From NCBI GenBank assembly GCA_015060005.1, contig SUZI01000006.1:25826-89825 (forward strand): a DNA stretch of 64,000 bases, given 5' to 3'. Position 1 is the first letter of the stretch. Each line of letters begins with the position of its first letter. Source of the stretch: Rikenellaceae bacterium. Its GTDB lineage: Bacteria; Bacteroidota; Bacteroidia; Bacteroidales; Rikenellaceae. Below, piece by piece: positions 53,530 to 62,085 of the stretch. The notes beneath the pieces are model-generated. The model was given only the letters and a program-made list of their open reading frames with translations. It was not told the origin of the DNA and ran no database searches. The translations under genes and the position numbers were made by a program.

Positions 53530-55875
53530 ATGAGAAAAATGTATTTGTTTGCAGCATTTATTTCTGCATTTGTGCTTGCAGCGTGTGGAGGCGACTCTAC
53601 ATCGAGCAAGGTTGAGCCCGTTATCAATGTTACGCCCCTGGAACTTAATGTATCATCGCTGGGCGAGGATAAGACTATAAACGTGGAGGCTACCTGTATG
53701 TGGGAGGCTGATACGGATGTCGACTGGATAACCTTGTCGCGTACAAAGGGCGGTCTGGATGACAGAATGTGTGTGGCAAAGATAGCCGAGAACAAGACTG
53801 CGTCGTCTCGTTCGGCAACCATTGCCTTCAGCAACTCGGCATACGCCCTGGTGCAGCGTGTGAAGGTGGTGCAGGATGGCTACACCGTAGATTTGGTATG
53901 CCCCGAGGATATAGAGGTGGATTATCAGTCGGGTAGCAAGACAATTGCAGTACGTTCGAATGTGGATTTCAAGTTTAGCAAGAGCCAGAGTGATTGGCTG
54001 ACAGTATCGAAGAGTAATAATAATCTCAGTTTCGTATATTCAGAAAATCAGTTAGAGGAGGCTCGCGAGGCGGTTATCACGCTCTCAAATGCAGACTACA
54101 ATATATCGGAACAGTTCCGCTTTGTGCAGGGAGGCAAGCCTCAGAGCGGCGGTAGCGATACCCCTGGCGGTGAGGATGGAGAGGTTGTCTTCTATGAAGA
54201 TTTTGATGCTCAGACAGCGACATATAATGGCGATAGTTATGTGGAGGATTATGTAAATCCCACGGGCTCTGGAGCAGCGGATGTATTCTATGATTACAGC
54301 AGTGTGCTGGTGCGTTCGAATATCCCTACTGATGATGACGGATACTCAAATTATGCCGGTTCGGGTGTAAATAACCTCCATTTCCAGAGCGACGCATCGC
54401 TCGAGATTCATCAGATTGCTCTGCCAGCGGTGCAAGATAAGTATGAGCTGACGTTTGGTGCGGAGCGATACCTGAGTGGCGACGATAACACTTTTGACAA
54501 ATCGGAGTTTCACGTCTATCTCTCGCAGGATGGTGCATCGTGGGTGGAGATAAACTACGCAATGCCGGCAGGGGCTGATACCGATGGTCGTTTCGATATG
54601 GCAACAGCTTCGTTCCGCCTGAAGGAGGTGCCATCACACCTCTCGATAATGTTCGTATCGGATTTGTCGAAGGGTCATCGCTTGGATGATGTGAAGCTGA
54701 CAGCAGGAGGCTCGGGTGAGCAGGTCGTTTCGCTCGAGGCAGAGATAGTGGAGATTACTACATCGGCTAAGTTGTCGGCTACAACAGCTCCTTATGGCGG
54801 TGCTACACTGACACTCACTATGGCAGCAACAGCGGGTAAGACTTATGTGGCGAAGGTCGCTTCGGGCAGTGATTGGTGTAAGTTTGAGGGTAATGCCACT
54901 ACGCTGAGCGGTGAGATGACAGCTTATCGCAATAGCGTTGAGGCAGATGTTAACGTGGCATATAACTCTGCGACTGCGGCTCGCCAGGCGAAGATTACGG
55001 TAGAGTTCTCGGATGGCAAGAGCTTCAACTTTACCATATCGCAGGAGGCTAAACCGGAGTCTGGCGGAAGTGGTGATGTGGGCGATGTTGTGCTATATCG
55101 CGATTGGGCAGAGCTGCCCGTATGTAATGAGCGAGAGGGATTTGACTATGTCATTCACGGAGGAATAACTGTTGGCGGTAAGAGCAACCAGCGTAACTTC
55201 ACTATCTGCTTTGACCGAGAGCATAAATTAGCAACGTGGGTGGCATATCCGCTACACGATGCCCATATCGGCTCGACAGGTCGTACCGAGGATTGGCAGT
55301 ATGGTCCTGGCGTGCCAACGCAATATCAGCCTAATTTGTCGAAGTCTTATACCGGCAACTATGACCGTGGACACCAGATTCCTTCGGGCGACAGAACAGG
55401 CTCTAAGGAGATGAATCGCCCAACCTTCTATTACAGCAATATGACTCCACAGGCTTCACAGTTCAATCAAGGTGGTTGGGCTTCGTTAGAGAGTGATGTG
55501 CGTTCGGAGATTTGTAGCGACACGCTCTATGTCGTTACGGGAGCTTTGTTCCTTACAACGAACGATTCGTCAATCGCGAAATCAACAACGGACCGTGATG
55601 GTAAGACTTGCCCTATACCATCGCACTACTACAAGGTGCTGCTTCGTACCAAGAGCGGTAATACGGGTAAGGCGATAAAGGATATCACAAATGCTTCGGA
55701 TTTGAAAGCGATTGCAATCCTGATTAAGCATAAGAGCACTTGCAACATACAGAATAGCGACTACATCTCTATTAGCGAGCTTGAGCGACAGTCGGGATAT
55801 ACCTTCTTCCCTGCACTCAATGACGCTATCGAGGATGAGGTGAAGAGTCAGTGTAACCCGAGTGCTTGGTTCTAA
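53530..55875 (+). CDS. BACON-domain lipoprotein with C-terminal DNA/RNA non-specific endonuclease (NUC1, beta-beta-alpha metal)
   Basis: This 781-residue surface or periplasmic lipoprotein starts with a signal peptide and lipobox (FVLAACGGDS; Cys near residue 19). Two BACON-like Ig domains cover about 30-205 (WITLSRTKGG, DWLTVSK), a jelly-roll-like domain about 215-400 follows (FYEDFDAQT...DDVKLTAGG), then a third BACON-like domain about 405-515. The C-terminal 260 residues are a NUC-type endonuclease: catalytic DRGHQIPSGDR, then YYSNMTPQASQFNQGGWASLE with the Asn that binds metal. The N-terminal domains probably bind carbohydrate or surfaces; the nuclease would degrade extracellular nucleic acid for nutrition or biofilm. 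It is transcribed alone. Confidence 0.9.
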   Translation: MRKMYLFAAFISAFVLAACGGDSTSSKVEPVINVTPLELNVSSLGEDKTINVEATCMWEADTDVDWITLSRTKGGLDDRMCVAKIAENKTASSRSATIAFSNSAYALVQRVKVVQDGYTVDLVCPEDIEVDYQSGSKTIAVRSNVDFKFSKSQSDWLTVSKSNNNLSFVYSENQLEEAREAVITLSNADYNISEQFRFVQGGKPQSGGSDTPGGEDGEVVFYEDFDAQTATYNGDSYVEDYVNPTGSGAADVFYDYSSVLVRSNIPTDDDGYSNYAGSGVNNLHFQSDASLEIHQIALPAVQDKYELTFGAERYLSGDDNTFDKSEFHVYLSQDGASWVEINYAMPAGADTDGRFDMATASFRLKEVPSHLSIMFVSDLSKGHRLDDVKLTAGGSGEQVVSLEAEIVEITTSAKLSATTAPYGGATLTLTMAATAGKTYVAKVASGSDWCKFEGNATTLSGEMTAYRNSVEADVNVAYNSATAARQAKITVEFSDGKSFNFTISQEAKPESGGSGDVGDVVLYRDWAELPVCNEREGFDYVIHGGITVGGKSNQRNFTICFDREHKLATWVAYPLHDAHIGSTGRTEDWQYGPGVPTQYQPNLSKSYTGNYDRGHQIPSGDRTGSKEMNRPTFYYSNMTPQASQFNQGGWASLESDVRSEICSDTLYVVTGALFLTTNDSSIAKSTTDRDGKTCPIPSHYYKVLLRTKSGNTGKAIKDITNASDLKAIAILIKHKSTCNIQNSDYISISELERQSGYTFFPALNDAIEDEVKSQCNPSAWF

Positions 55876-55877
55876 GG

Positions 55878-56088
55878 AGAAGCTGTATAACAAGGCTCTT
55901 TCGGCATCTGCCTTGTCCTCGAAATCCTCATTTACGCCAAGTAAACTGCGGTTTCTCGGACTGCGAGCAGCTTGGAAAGAATATGCTATTCTTCCCTTGT
56001 CTGCTCTCGCTCGGCATAGTTCAAGCATAGCTTGACTCTGCCCTCGCTTACTCGCAGCCTTCAAAATAGCTCTTGTTATACAGCTTCT
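55878..56088. repeat. 211-bp TIR-bounded palindromic element (MITE-like)
   Basis: Perfect 17-bp terminal inverted repeats, AGAAGCTGTATAACAAG (55878-55894) and CTTGTTATACAGCTTCT (56072-56088), enclose two palindromes. One is the family hairpin in a variant form, TTTAC-GCCAA-GTAAA with CCTCGAAA/TTTCTCGG arms; the other is centred on TTCAAGC-ATA-GCTTGA near 56020-56035. There is no coding capacity. It starts 2 nt after the endonuclease stop codon. Confidence 0.85.
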
Positions 56089-56107
56089 ACGTAAAGGGTG
56101 CATCTTG

Positions 56108-56155
56108 CAAGGCTCTTTCGGCATCTGCCTTGTCCTCGAAATCCTCATTTACGCC
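56108..56155. repeat. Truncated direct duplicate of the element's left part
   Basis: These 48 bp are identical to 55891-55938 (CAAGGCTCTTTCGGCATCTG...TTTACGCC). The copy breaks off in the hairpin loop. Confidence 0.85.
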
Positions 56156-56171
56156 GAACATCTATAAAAAG

Positions 56172-56211
56172 GGGCTACCGCAACAATAAAGTTGGGCAGC
56201 CCAATTTTTTT
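56172..56211. terminator. Terminator between repeat region and ybaK
   Basis: GGGCTACCGCAAC pairs with GTTGGGCAGCCC with a small bulge and is followed by seven T on the plus strand. On the minus strand it directly follows the ybaK stop. Confidence 0.78.
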
Positions 56212-56215
56212 GTTA

Positions 56216-56710
56216 CTATTTATCCATCGGGGAGGAGATGTCGGCGATGGTGGCTTCGGTAGTGGCGACCAAGTCGGCAGGGCGGATGCGTATCTGTAAG
56301 CCTCTGACACCTGCACTTATGTATATAAACTCGTGCTCGGTGCAGGTGGAGTGGATGAAGGTGGGGAAGCGTTTCTTCATACCGATAGGGGAGCAACCGC
56401 CACGAATATAGCCCGTAGTGGGGAGAAGCTCCTTCATAGGTATCATCTCTACCTTCTTGTTGCCCGAGACCTTGGCTGCCCTCTTCAAATCGACCTCGTG
56501 ATTACCAGGGACAACGCAGACCAAGTAGCCATTGCGGTCGCCCGAGAGAACCAATGTCTTGAAGACGGTGCGGATATCCTCGCCAAGCGACTCGGCGACG
56601 TGCTGTGCTGCCAAATCGTTCTCGTCGACTTCGTAGGGAATGAGCGAATACTCTATCTTAGCCCTGTCGAGAAGACGGGCTGCATTGGTCTTGTCAATCT
56701 TCTTTGCCAT
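56216..56710 (-). CDS. ybaK: Cys-tRNA(Pro)/Cys-tRNA(Cys) deacylase YbaK/EbsC
   Basis: This 164-residue editing enzyme hydrolyses Cys wrongly attached to tRNA-Pro. Family motifs are TNAARLLDRAKIEYSLIPYEVDE at the N-terminus, VFKTLVLSGDRNGYLVCVVPGNHEVDLKRAAK with the catalytic Lys near residue 50, and YIRGGCSPIGMKKRFPTFI with the GXXP-like loop near 100. It is full length. Its start overlaps the end of the upstream transporter gene by 17 nt, so the genes are translationally coupled. Confidence 0.95.
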   Translation of the reverse strand: MAKKIDKTNAARLLDRAKIEYSLIPYEVDENDLAAQHVAESLGEDIRTVFKTLVLSGDRNGYLVCVVPGNHEVDLKRAAKVSGNKKVEMIPMKELLPTTGYIRGGCSPIGMKKRFPTFIHSTCTEHEFIYISAGVRGLQIRIRPADLVATTEATIADISSPMDK

Positions 56711-57608
56711 TGCTCTTTTTGATTTTATCGTGATGATAGATTTGGTAGGAGTTGGCGATATTCTGCCAAACGATATATGCAGTAGGGGCTACTGAAGAGA
56801 TAGGGTTGAGGAAGGTCTGCGACATCCAGACAACCAAAATGGTGTTCTTCTGTCCCAGCAGCTGGCTCGCAGCCTCAGCCTCACCATAACGCTTGCCCAG
56901 GCGGTAGCCGATGATGAATTGCAATAGGCACAGCACAGCAGAAACAGCAGCCAAGATAGCCTCAATCTTACCGCCCTGGTTGTTGTCTAACAGATAGCTC
57001 GAGGTGCGTCCAATGATGACCGTAAGCGACACCACCCACACGTAGAACGATATCTGTCCGTTGCGGGCAACCCACCCAGCAACAGAGGGCAGGATGAAGC
57101 GACATAGCTGTCCTGCGATGAAGGGCGAGAGGAGGAGCGGTGCCACCTTCTGCAAAATCTGCCAGATAGTGCACTCTCCATTGCCGAAGGCGTGCAGATA
57201 GACCGGAGCTAAAAATGCCATAACGACATTACAAAGCAAACTATAAGCCACCATAGACTCTAAGTCGGCATCGAGCATTGCACCGATGATGACCGCCGCC
57301 ATAGCAACAGGGGCAAGAACACATATCATAGCTCCCTGAGCTACAACGACGTCCCACCACGCAAAGGCGTAATAGATAGCAAGTGAGCCGATGACCTGAA
57401 AGAGTATGAGCCACAGATGAAGCCACGTGAGGCGAATCTTACGTGCGTCGACCTTACAAAAGGTAAAGAAGAGCATAATGAAGATAAATGAAGGGGTCAT
57501 CCAGCCATCGGTGGCGGCATCAACCCACGCTACCTCGCGGCAGAAGATAGCTCCTATGATAATCGCTATCGGCATAGCGACACTGCGTACAGATAATCCT
57601 AAAGGCAT
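56694..57608 (-). CDS. Bile acid:sodium symporter (SBF/BASS)-like membrane transporter
   Basis: This 304-residue integral membrane protein shows about nine to ten hydrophobic helices. The pattern (GWMTPSFIFIMLFFTFCKVD, Pro- and Gly-containing crossing helices, IGRTSSYLLDNN, VVWMSQTFLNPISSVAPTAY) matches the SBF fold of sodium-coupled carriers for bile acids, pantoate or other organic anions. The substrate cannot be told. Start: an in-frame TTG at 57641 would overlap the symporter gene, so the ATG at 57608, 8 nt after the symporter stop, is used. It is the middle gene of an SSS-SBF-ybaK run. Confidence 0.8.
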   Translation of the reverse strand: MPLGLSVRSVAMPIAIIIGAIFCREVAWVDAATDGWMTPSFIFIMLFFTFCKVDARKIRLTWLHLWLILFQVIGSLAIYYAFAWWDVVVAQGAMICVLAPVAMAAVIIGAMLDADLESMVAYSLLCNVVMAFLAPVYLHAFGNGECTIWQILQKVAPLLLSPFIAGQLCRFILPSVAGWVARNGQISFYVWVVSLTVIIGRTSSYLLDNNQGGKIEAILAAVSAVLCLLQFIIGYRLGKRYGEAEAASQLLGQKNTILVVWMSQTFLNPISSVAPTAYIVWQNIANSYQIYHHDKIKKSNGKED

Positions 57609-57616
57609 TTCGTAAA

Positions 57617-59068
57617 TTATTTTGCGGTCCTGCAAGAGCAAAACCAGAGCCCAAAGATAACAAATAATGCGTTATAGCCCAAAAGCTCAAAGCCTATATT
57701 GTAGCAAAAAAAGTATGCCGCAGCCCACTGAAGAGCGTAACTGAGTAGTGGAGCGGCAATTACAATCGGCGGAATAAATCGCTCACGCACACGTCGCCGA
57801 GAGAGTATGCCGAAGGTGAAGAGTCCCAAGATGGGACCATAGGTGTAACCCGCGATGCGGAAGACGAGGTTGATGACACCGTCGTTGTTGATGGCGTCAA
57901 AAATAAGGATGGCAACAGCCATAACAACTGCCATAGCAAGGTGTACACGACGGCGGAGGTGTTGCAACTTGGACTCGTCAACGGAGCGAGATTCGGGGAG
58001 GATGTCGAGTGTGAATGAGGTGGTGAGAGAGGTGAGGGCTGAGCCTGCGGCAGAGTAGGTCGAAGAGATAAGACCCACGATGAAGGCAACGCCCACAACG
58101 AGAGGCAGACCACCCTGAACAGCGACCATAGCGAAGAGGTCGTCGCCTCGCTCGGGCGAAGGCATAGCAGCAAAATCGATATAGCGGTAGAGCAACACGC
58201 CCAACGCAAGGAAGAGGGTGATGACGATAGCCTGGCAGAGGGCGGTGAGGAGGATATTTATTTGCGAGTCGCGGACGGTGCGGCAGCTGAGGTTGCGTTG
58301 CATCATATCCTGGTCCAAGCCCGTCATAGCGACCAAACAGAGTACTCCGCCTGTAACCATCTTCCAGAAATAGCGGGGCGAGGCAGCATCGTCAAAGAAG
58401 AAAATCTGCGACTCGGGAGCGGAGGCGATGAGTTGATAGCTATCGCCCAAACTGAGCCCCATAGAGCGACACAAAGCCCAGATGGCTATGCCGACAGCAG
58501 CGACAAGGCACAGGGATTGTATGATGTCCGTAGGGATAAGAGAACGTACGCCTCCCCAACAGGTGTATAGCCAGACGATGAGCATAGTGGCGATGACGTT
58601 CAGAGTGAAGGGTATGCCCAAACTGTCGAAGACAAGTAACTGCATCATAGCCGCGACGATGTATACCTTGAGCGAAGCGGAGATAATCTTTGCCAAAAGG
58701 AAGCACCAGGCACCTGTGCGATGGGTGGTCAGTCCATAGCGGTCGGCGAGATATTGGTATAGAGAGAGGATACCTTTGCGGTAAAAGAGCGGAACAAGCA
58801 CGAAAGCGACAATCAATTGTCCGATGGTGAAGCCGATGACCATCTGCAGATAGGAGAAGGAGTCGGTGGCGACACTGCCAGGAACAGAGACAAAAGTTAC
58901 GCCAGACATAGCAGCCCCAATCATTGCTAAAGTGGCAACCCACCAACTATTGCGGCGGTTGCCGATGAAGAAGCCCTCGTTGTCGCTCCTCCTGCCCGAG
59001 AGAAAGGAGATAACAAATAGCACTGCAAGATAGGTGAAAATGGTTGTTATGATGGCAATAGCGGACAT
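57617..59068 (-). CDS. Sodium:solute symporter family (SSS) transporter
   Basis: This 483-residue protein has about 13 hydrophobic helices in the SSS/LeuT-type arrangement. Signature segments are GRRSDNEGFFIGNRRNSWWVATLAMIGAAMSGVTF (residues 25-60), TDIIQSLCLV (about 180), TGLDQDMMQRNLSC (about 245) and GLISSTYSAAGSALTSLTTSFT (about 345), which contributes the second sodium site. Substrates in this family range from sugars and sialic acid to amino acids and proline; none can be assigned here. First gene of a minus-strand operon with its own promoter. Confidence 0.92.
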   Translation of the reverse strand: MSAIAIITTIFTYLAVLFVISFLSGRRSDNEGFFIGNRRNSWWVATLAMIGAAMSGVTFVSVPGSVATDSFSYLQMVIGFTIGQLIVAFVLVPLFYRKGILSLYQYLADRYGLTTHRTGAWCFLLAKIISASLKVYIVAAMMQLLVFDSLGIPFTLNVIATMLIVWLYTCWGGVRSLIPTDIIQSLCLVAAVGIAIWALCRSMGLSLGDSYQLIASAPESQIFFFDDAASPRYFWKMVTGGVLCLVAMTGLDQDMMQRNLSCRTVRDSQINILLTALCQAIVITLFLALGVLLYRYIDFAAMPSPERGDDLFAMVAVQGGLPLVVGVAFIVGLISSTYSAAGSALTSLTTSFTLDILPESRSVDESKLQHLRRRVHLAMAVVMAVAILIFDAINNDGVINLVFRIAGYTYGPILGLFTFGILSRRRVRERFIPPIVIAAPLLSYALQWAAAYFFCYNIGFELLGYNALFVIFGLWFCSCRTAK

Positions 59069-59099
59069 CTAATCGGTAATTTTTATAAAAAACAACATA

Positions 59100-59107
59100 C
59101 AAAGATA
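59100..59107 (-). promoter_or_regulatory. Promoter -7 box for the SSS-SBF-ybaK operon
   Basis: The minus strand reads TATCTTTG, 31 nt before the ATG at 59068. Confidence 0.75.
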
Positions 59108-59148
59108 ATAATTCATCACAAAAAAGTTGCAATATCGTATTATTTTAT

Positions 59149-59156
59149 TATCTTTG
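59149..59156 (+). promoter_or_regulatory. Promoter -7 box for the biotin carboxyltransferase gene
   Basis: TATCTTTG, with TTGC about 19 nt upstream (59127-59130), a good Bacteroidetes -33/-7 pair. The 5' leader is about 70 nt. Confidence 0.8.
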
Positions 59157-59231
59157 TGGATGGTTGGAATGTTATCTAACTAGCAAAACGAGATTTAATA
59201 GCAGAATTTAATATAATAACAACAAAAAACT

Positions 59232-61091
59232 ATGGCAAGAGTATTAAAAATTAGAGATTTGACTCTTCGTGATGGTCAGCAGTCATCATTCGCTACTCGT
59301 ATGACGCAGGCTCAGGTAGACCGTTGCCTTCCTTACTATAAGGATGCCGGTTTCTTTGCTATGGAGGTTTGGGGCGGTGCAGTGCCCGACTCTGTAATGC
59401 GTTATTTGGGTGAGAATCCTTGGACTCGTTTAGAGACCATCCATAAGGCAGTAGGCGACGTATCGAAGCTGACAGCCCTTTCACGTGGTCGTAACCTCTT
59501 TGGTTATGCACCTTACACTGACGAAATTATCGACGGCTTCTGCCGCAACGCTATCGAGAGCGGTTTGGGCATTATGCGTATCTTCGACGCACTGAACGAC
59601 GTGGATAACGTGAAGTCGACAATCAAGTACGTTAAGCAGTATGGCGGTATCGCTGATTGTGCTATCTGCTACACCGTAGACCCTAAGTATCCACAGCCAT
59701 CGTTCTTCCAGAAGCTCTTTGGCAAGAAGGCTCAGCAGCCTATCTTTACCGACGAGTACTTCATCGACAAGGCTAAGCAGATGGCAGCGTTGGGTGCAGA
59801 TATGATTACTATCAAGGATATGTCGGGACTGATTCCTCCACAGCGTGTGAGCGGTCTGATTAAGCTGTTGAAGAAGAATGTAAATGTGCCTATCGACTTC
59901 CACACACACTGTACTCCTGGCTATGGCTTGGCATCGGTATACGCGGCTATCGCAGCAGGCGTAGACGTTGTTGATACCAACTGCTGGTGGTTCGGTGGCG
60001 GCACAGGTGCTCCTGCAATTGAGCTCGTTTACCTCTTCTGCAAGAAGATGGGTGTAGAGTTGCAGGCAAATATGGAGGCTGTGGCTAAGATTAATGAGCA
60101 GCTGAAGGATATACGCAAGGAGTTGGAGATTTCGGTATTTGGTGCAGAGAAGCCTGCTCCAAAACCATTCAACCCTATGACAGATGCTGTACCTGCGGAG
60201 GTGGATGCCCTCTTGGATAAGGCTGTGAAGGCTGCCGAGGCTGAGGACTTTGCTGCATTGCTTGACGCAAGTCAGAAGATTGAGGCTTACTTCGGCTTCC
60301 CAGCACCAAATGAGTTGGTACAGAAGGCTGAGATTCCTGGCGGTATGTACTCAAATATGGTGGCACAGCTCAAGCAGCTCAAGGCTGAGGATATCCTCCC
60401 ACGAGCTATGGAGCTTATCCCATCGGTACGTATGGATGCAGGTTTGCCTCCACTCGTAACCCCTACATCGCAGATTGTAGGTGCTCAGGCTGTGAACTGT
60501 GCAATGGATGAGAAGGCAGGTCGTGCGATGTATACCAACAAGAGTTCGCAGTTTGTGAGCTTGGTGAAGGGTGAGTATGGTCATACTCCAAAGGCTGTAG
60601 ACCCAGAGTTCCGTCTGAAGATTTGTGGTGTACGCGAGGAGACTCCATACGATACGTCGAAGTATACGATGCAGCCTAACCCAGAGCTTCCGGAGGCTGG
60701 TGGCGTAAAGTTGGCGGCTAACGAGAAGGAGGTATTGCTGCTCGAATTGTTCCCATTGGTAGCTAAGACATTCCTTACAAATGAGAAGAAGAAGGCTTAC
60801 GAGGCTATGCCAAAGGCTGAGGTAAAGGCTGAGGAGACTGCTCCAAAGGCTGAGGCAGCTGTTAAGGCTCCTATCACAGGTAACACCGTAAATGCTCCGC
60901 TGCCAGGTCGCGTTATCGCTATCAAGGTGAAGGTGGGCGACACTGTTAAGGTGGGCGACTCGGTGCTGACATTGGAGGCTATGAAGATGGAGAACGACAT
61001 CACAACAGATTACGCAGGCACTGTGAAGCAGATTCTCGTTGCAGAGGGTGAGGCAGTAGCTGCGGATGCTAAGCTTATTGAGATACAGTAA
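59232..61091 (+). CDS. Biotin-dependent carboxyltransferase (oxaloacetate decarboxylase alpha / pyruvate carboxylase subunit B type)
   Basis: This 619-residue protein interconverts oxaloacetate and pyruvate with carboxybiotin. The carboxyltransferase TIM barrel (residues 1-300) carries TLRDGQQSSFATRM, the metal ligands in DFHTHCTPGYGLAS and the Lys in MITIKDMSG. The PYC/OADA domain follows to about 530. An Ala/Lys/Glu/Pro linker leads to a C-terminal biotinyl domain with EAMKMEN. It could pair with a separate biotin carboxylase, or with a sodium-pumping OadB/OadG; no partner gene lies next to it here. Strongly biased codons suggest high expression. Confidence 0.93.
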   Translation: MARVLKIRDLTLRDGQQSSFATRMTQAQVDRCLPYYKDAGFFAMEVWGGAVPDSVMRYLGENPWTRLETIHKAVGDVSKLTALSRGRNLFGYAPYTDEIIDGFCRNAIESGLGIMRIFDALNDVDNVKSTIKYVKQYGGIADCAICYTVDPKYPQPSFFQKLFGKKAQQPIFTDEYFIDKAKQMAALGADMITIKDMSGLIPPQRVSGLIKLLKKNVNVPIDFHTHCTPGYGLASVYAAIAAGVDVVDTNCWWFGGGTGAPAIELVYLFCKKMGVELQANMEAVAKINEQLKDIRKELEISVFGAEKPAPKPFNPMTDAVPAEVDALLDKAVKAAEAEDFAALLDASQKIEAYFGFPAPNELVQKAEIPGGMYSNMVAQLKQLKAEDILPRAMELIPSVRMDAGLPPLVTPTSQIVGAQAVNCAMDEKAGRAMYTNKSSQFVSLVKGEYGHTPKAVDPEFRLKICGVREETPYDTSKYTMQPNPELPEAGGVKLAANEKEVLLLELFPLVAKTFLTNEKKKAYEAMPKAEVKAEETAPKAEAAVKAPITGNTVNAPLPGRVIAIKVKVGDTVKVGDSVLTLEAMKMENDITTDYAGTVKQILVAEGEAVAADAKLIEIQ

Positions 61092-61115
61092 GCATTAGAA
61101 ATGATATTTGTTAAG

Positions 61116-61144
61116 GGCGGTGAATTGATTTTCACCGCCTTTTT
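61116..61144 (+). terminator. Terminator after the carboxyltransferase gene
   Basis: GGCGGTGAA pairs with TTCACCGCC around a 6-nt loop, followed by five T. Confidence 0.93.
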
Positions 61145-61159
61145 GTTGTTTGATAGTAA

Positions 61160-61573
61160 CGATTTTTTATATCGTGCCTAAACAAGGCCCCACGGAGTGT
61201 TGTCATTTGCGGAATTTTTACTAATTTTGTGGTGTCGTGGGAGTTATACCCTCGGCAGACATATTTTTGGTGAAAGTGTTTTCGCTTTTATCCTTGCAAG
61301 AAAATCTGACAGTTTTCAACGAAACGAGGATAACGACAGCACTCATTTCTTGTATAGTTATGCGGCTATGCACCTTCTTGTGTATACACCCCATACTATC
61401 CAGGTGTGGGGCCTTGTATCGTTTATTCGTTTCGGGTTTTGTCAGAGCCTTCTTGCAGATAAACGGAAGTCAGCTCCACACTTTCTGTATGATATTAATC
61501 CGTATTGGGAGTTGTTACGGGCGTATGTGTTATTATGTGTTACAAGGTTATCTCGCAGAGCAATCTCGCCAAT
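61160..61573 (+). promoter_or_regulatory. Promoter and long, possibly structured leader of the GIY-YIG/BspA pair
   Basis: TAATTTTG (61222-61229) matches TAnnTTTG with a TTG about 20 nt upstream, giving a leader of roughly 340 nt before the ATG at 61574. Within it TGCAAGAA and TCTGACA (61295-61311) are complementary to TGTCAGA and TTCTTGCA (61440-61457), and GTGTGGGG (61404) can pair with CTCCACAC (61474). AAGGCCCCAC (about 61175) is the inverse of GTGGGGCCTT (61406-61415) but lies before the promoter. Open frames here overlap in two frames and look non-coding. Confidence 0.5.
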
Positions 61574-62074
61574 ATGACGCTAAAGCATATTGAGCAGTTT
61601 ATCAAGACTATTCCCCATAAATTGCTCAAAGATTTATGTTACTACGACATCTATCGACCTGAGAATAGTTGCATAGGTTTCTATTTCTTTGAATCGCCCC
61701 TTGGTGATAAACTCTACATCGGCAAGAGTTGCTCACGAAGCATTACCGACCGAGTAGGAGCACACTTCGATTGCAGAAAGGGAGCTTTTCTAAACTCTCT
61801 TCCAAGAGCGGTCTTCAACGCTAATTATCCCCATAAGAAAGACACTTACACAAGCCAAGACCTGCACAAGGTTTTTACCGTATTGCGGGAGTGGAATTTC
61901 TCGGCACTCTTTGTTGAGTGGACCGATGAGGACTACGCCAAACAGTTAATCAGCAAAATTGAGAGTATGTTGATATTTGACTTGCAACCACAAAATGGAG
62001 GCAACTGTATCAATGGCACCAATCGCAAATATCCTATAAATGTGAATATACCTATTAAAAATTTAATACCATAA
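61574..62074 (+). CDS. GIY-YIG nuclease-fold protein
   Basis: This 166-residue protein contains a GIY-YIG-like core: [18 protein letters not shown] (about residues 38-55), Arg and His in [11 protein letters not shown], the catalytic Glu in [15 protein letters not shown] near 140 and a terminal NGGNCING with Asn. Such domains cut DNA in UvrC, homing endonucleases and restriction enzymes; stand-alone members are mostly uncharacterised. Start: the frame is open further upstream, but the ATG at 61574 opens a plausible helix ([19 protein letters not shown]). It is 11 nt before the BACON/BspA lipoprotein gene, an unexpected partner. Codon use is less biased and more AT-rich than the rest of the window. 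Confidence 0.75.
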   Translation: MTLKHIEQFIKTIPHKLLKDLCYYDIYRPENSCIGFYFFESPLGDKLYIGKSCSRSITDRVGAHFDCRKGAFLNSLPRAVFNANYPHKKDTYTSQDLHKVFTVLREWNFSALFVEWTDEDYAKQLISKIESMLIFDLQPQNGGNCINGTNRKYPINVNIPIKNLIP

Positions 62075-62085
62075 AATCAAACATT

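Noticed and set aside
57609..57641. Earlier TTG start for the SBF-like transporter
   Set aside because: It would overlap the upstream symporter gene by 25 nt, and the following ATG at 57608 fits the spacing and the family start.
61197..61593. Two overlapping frames of 118 and 126 codons before the GIY-YIG gene
   Set aside because: They overlap in different frames, start with GTG/TTG-type codons, show Cys-rich odd composition and contain the long-range complementary stretches; a non-coding leader is more likely.
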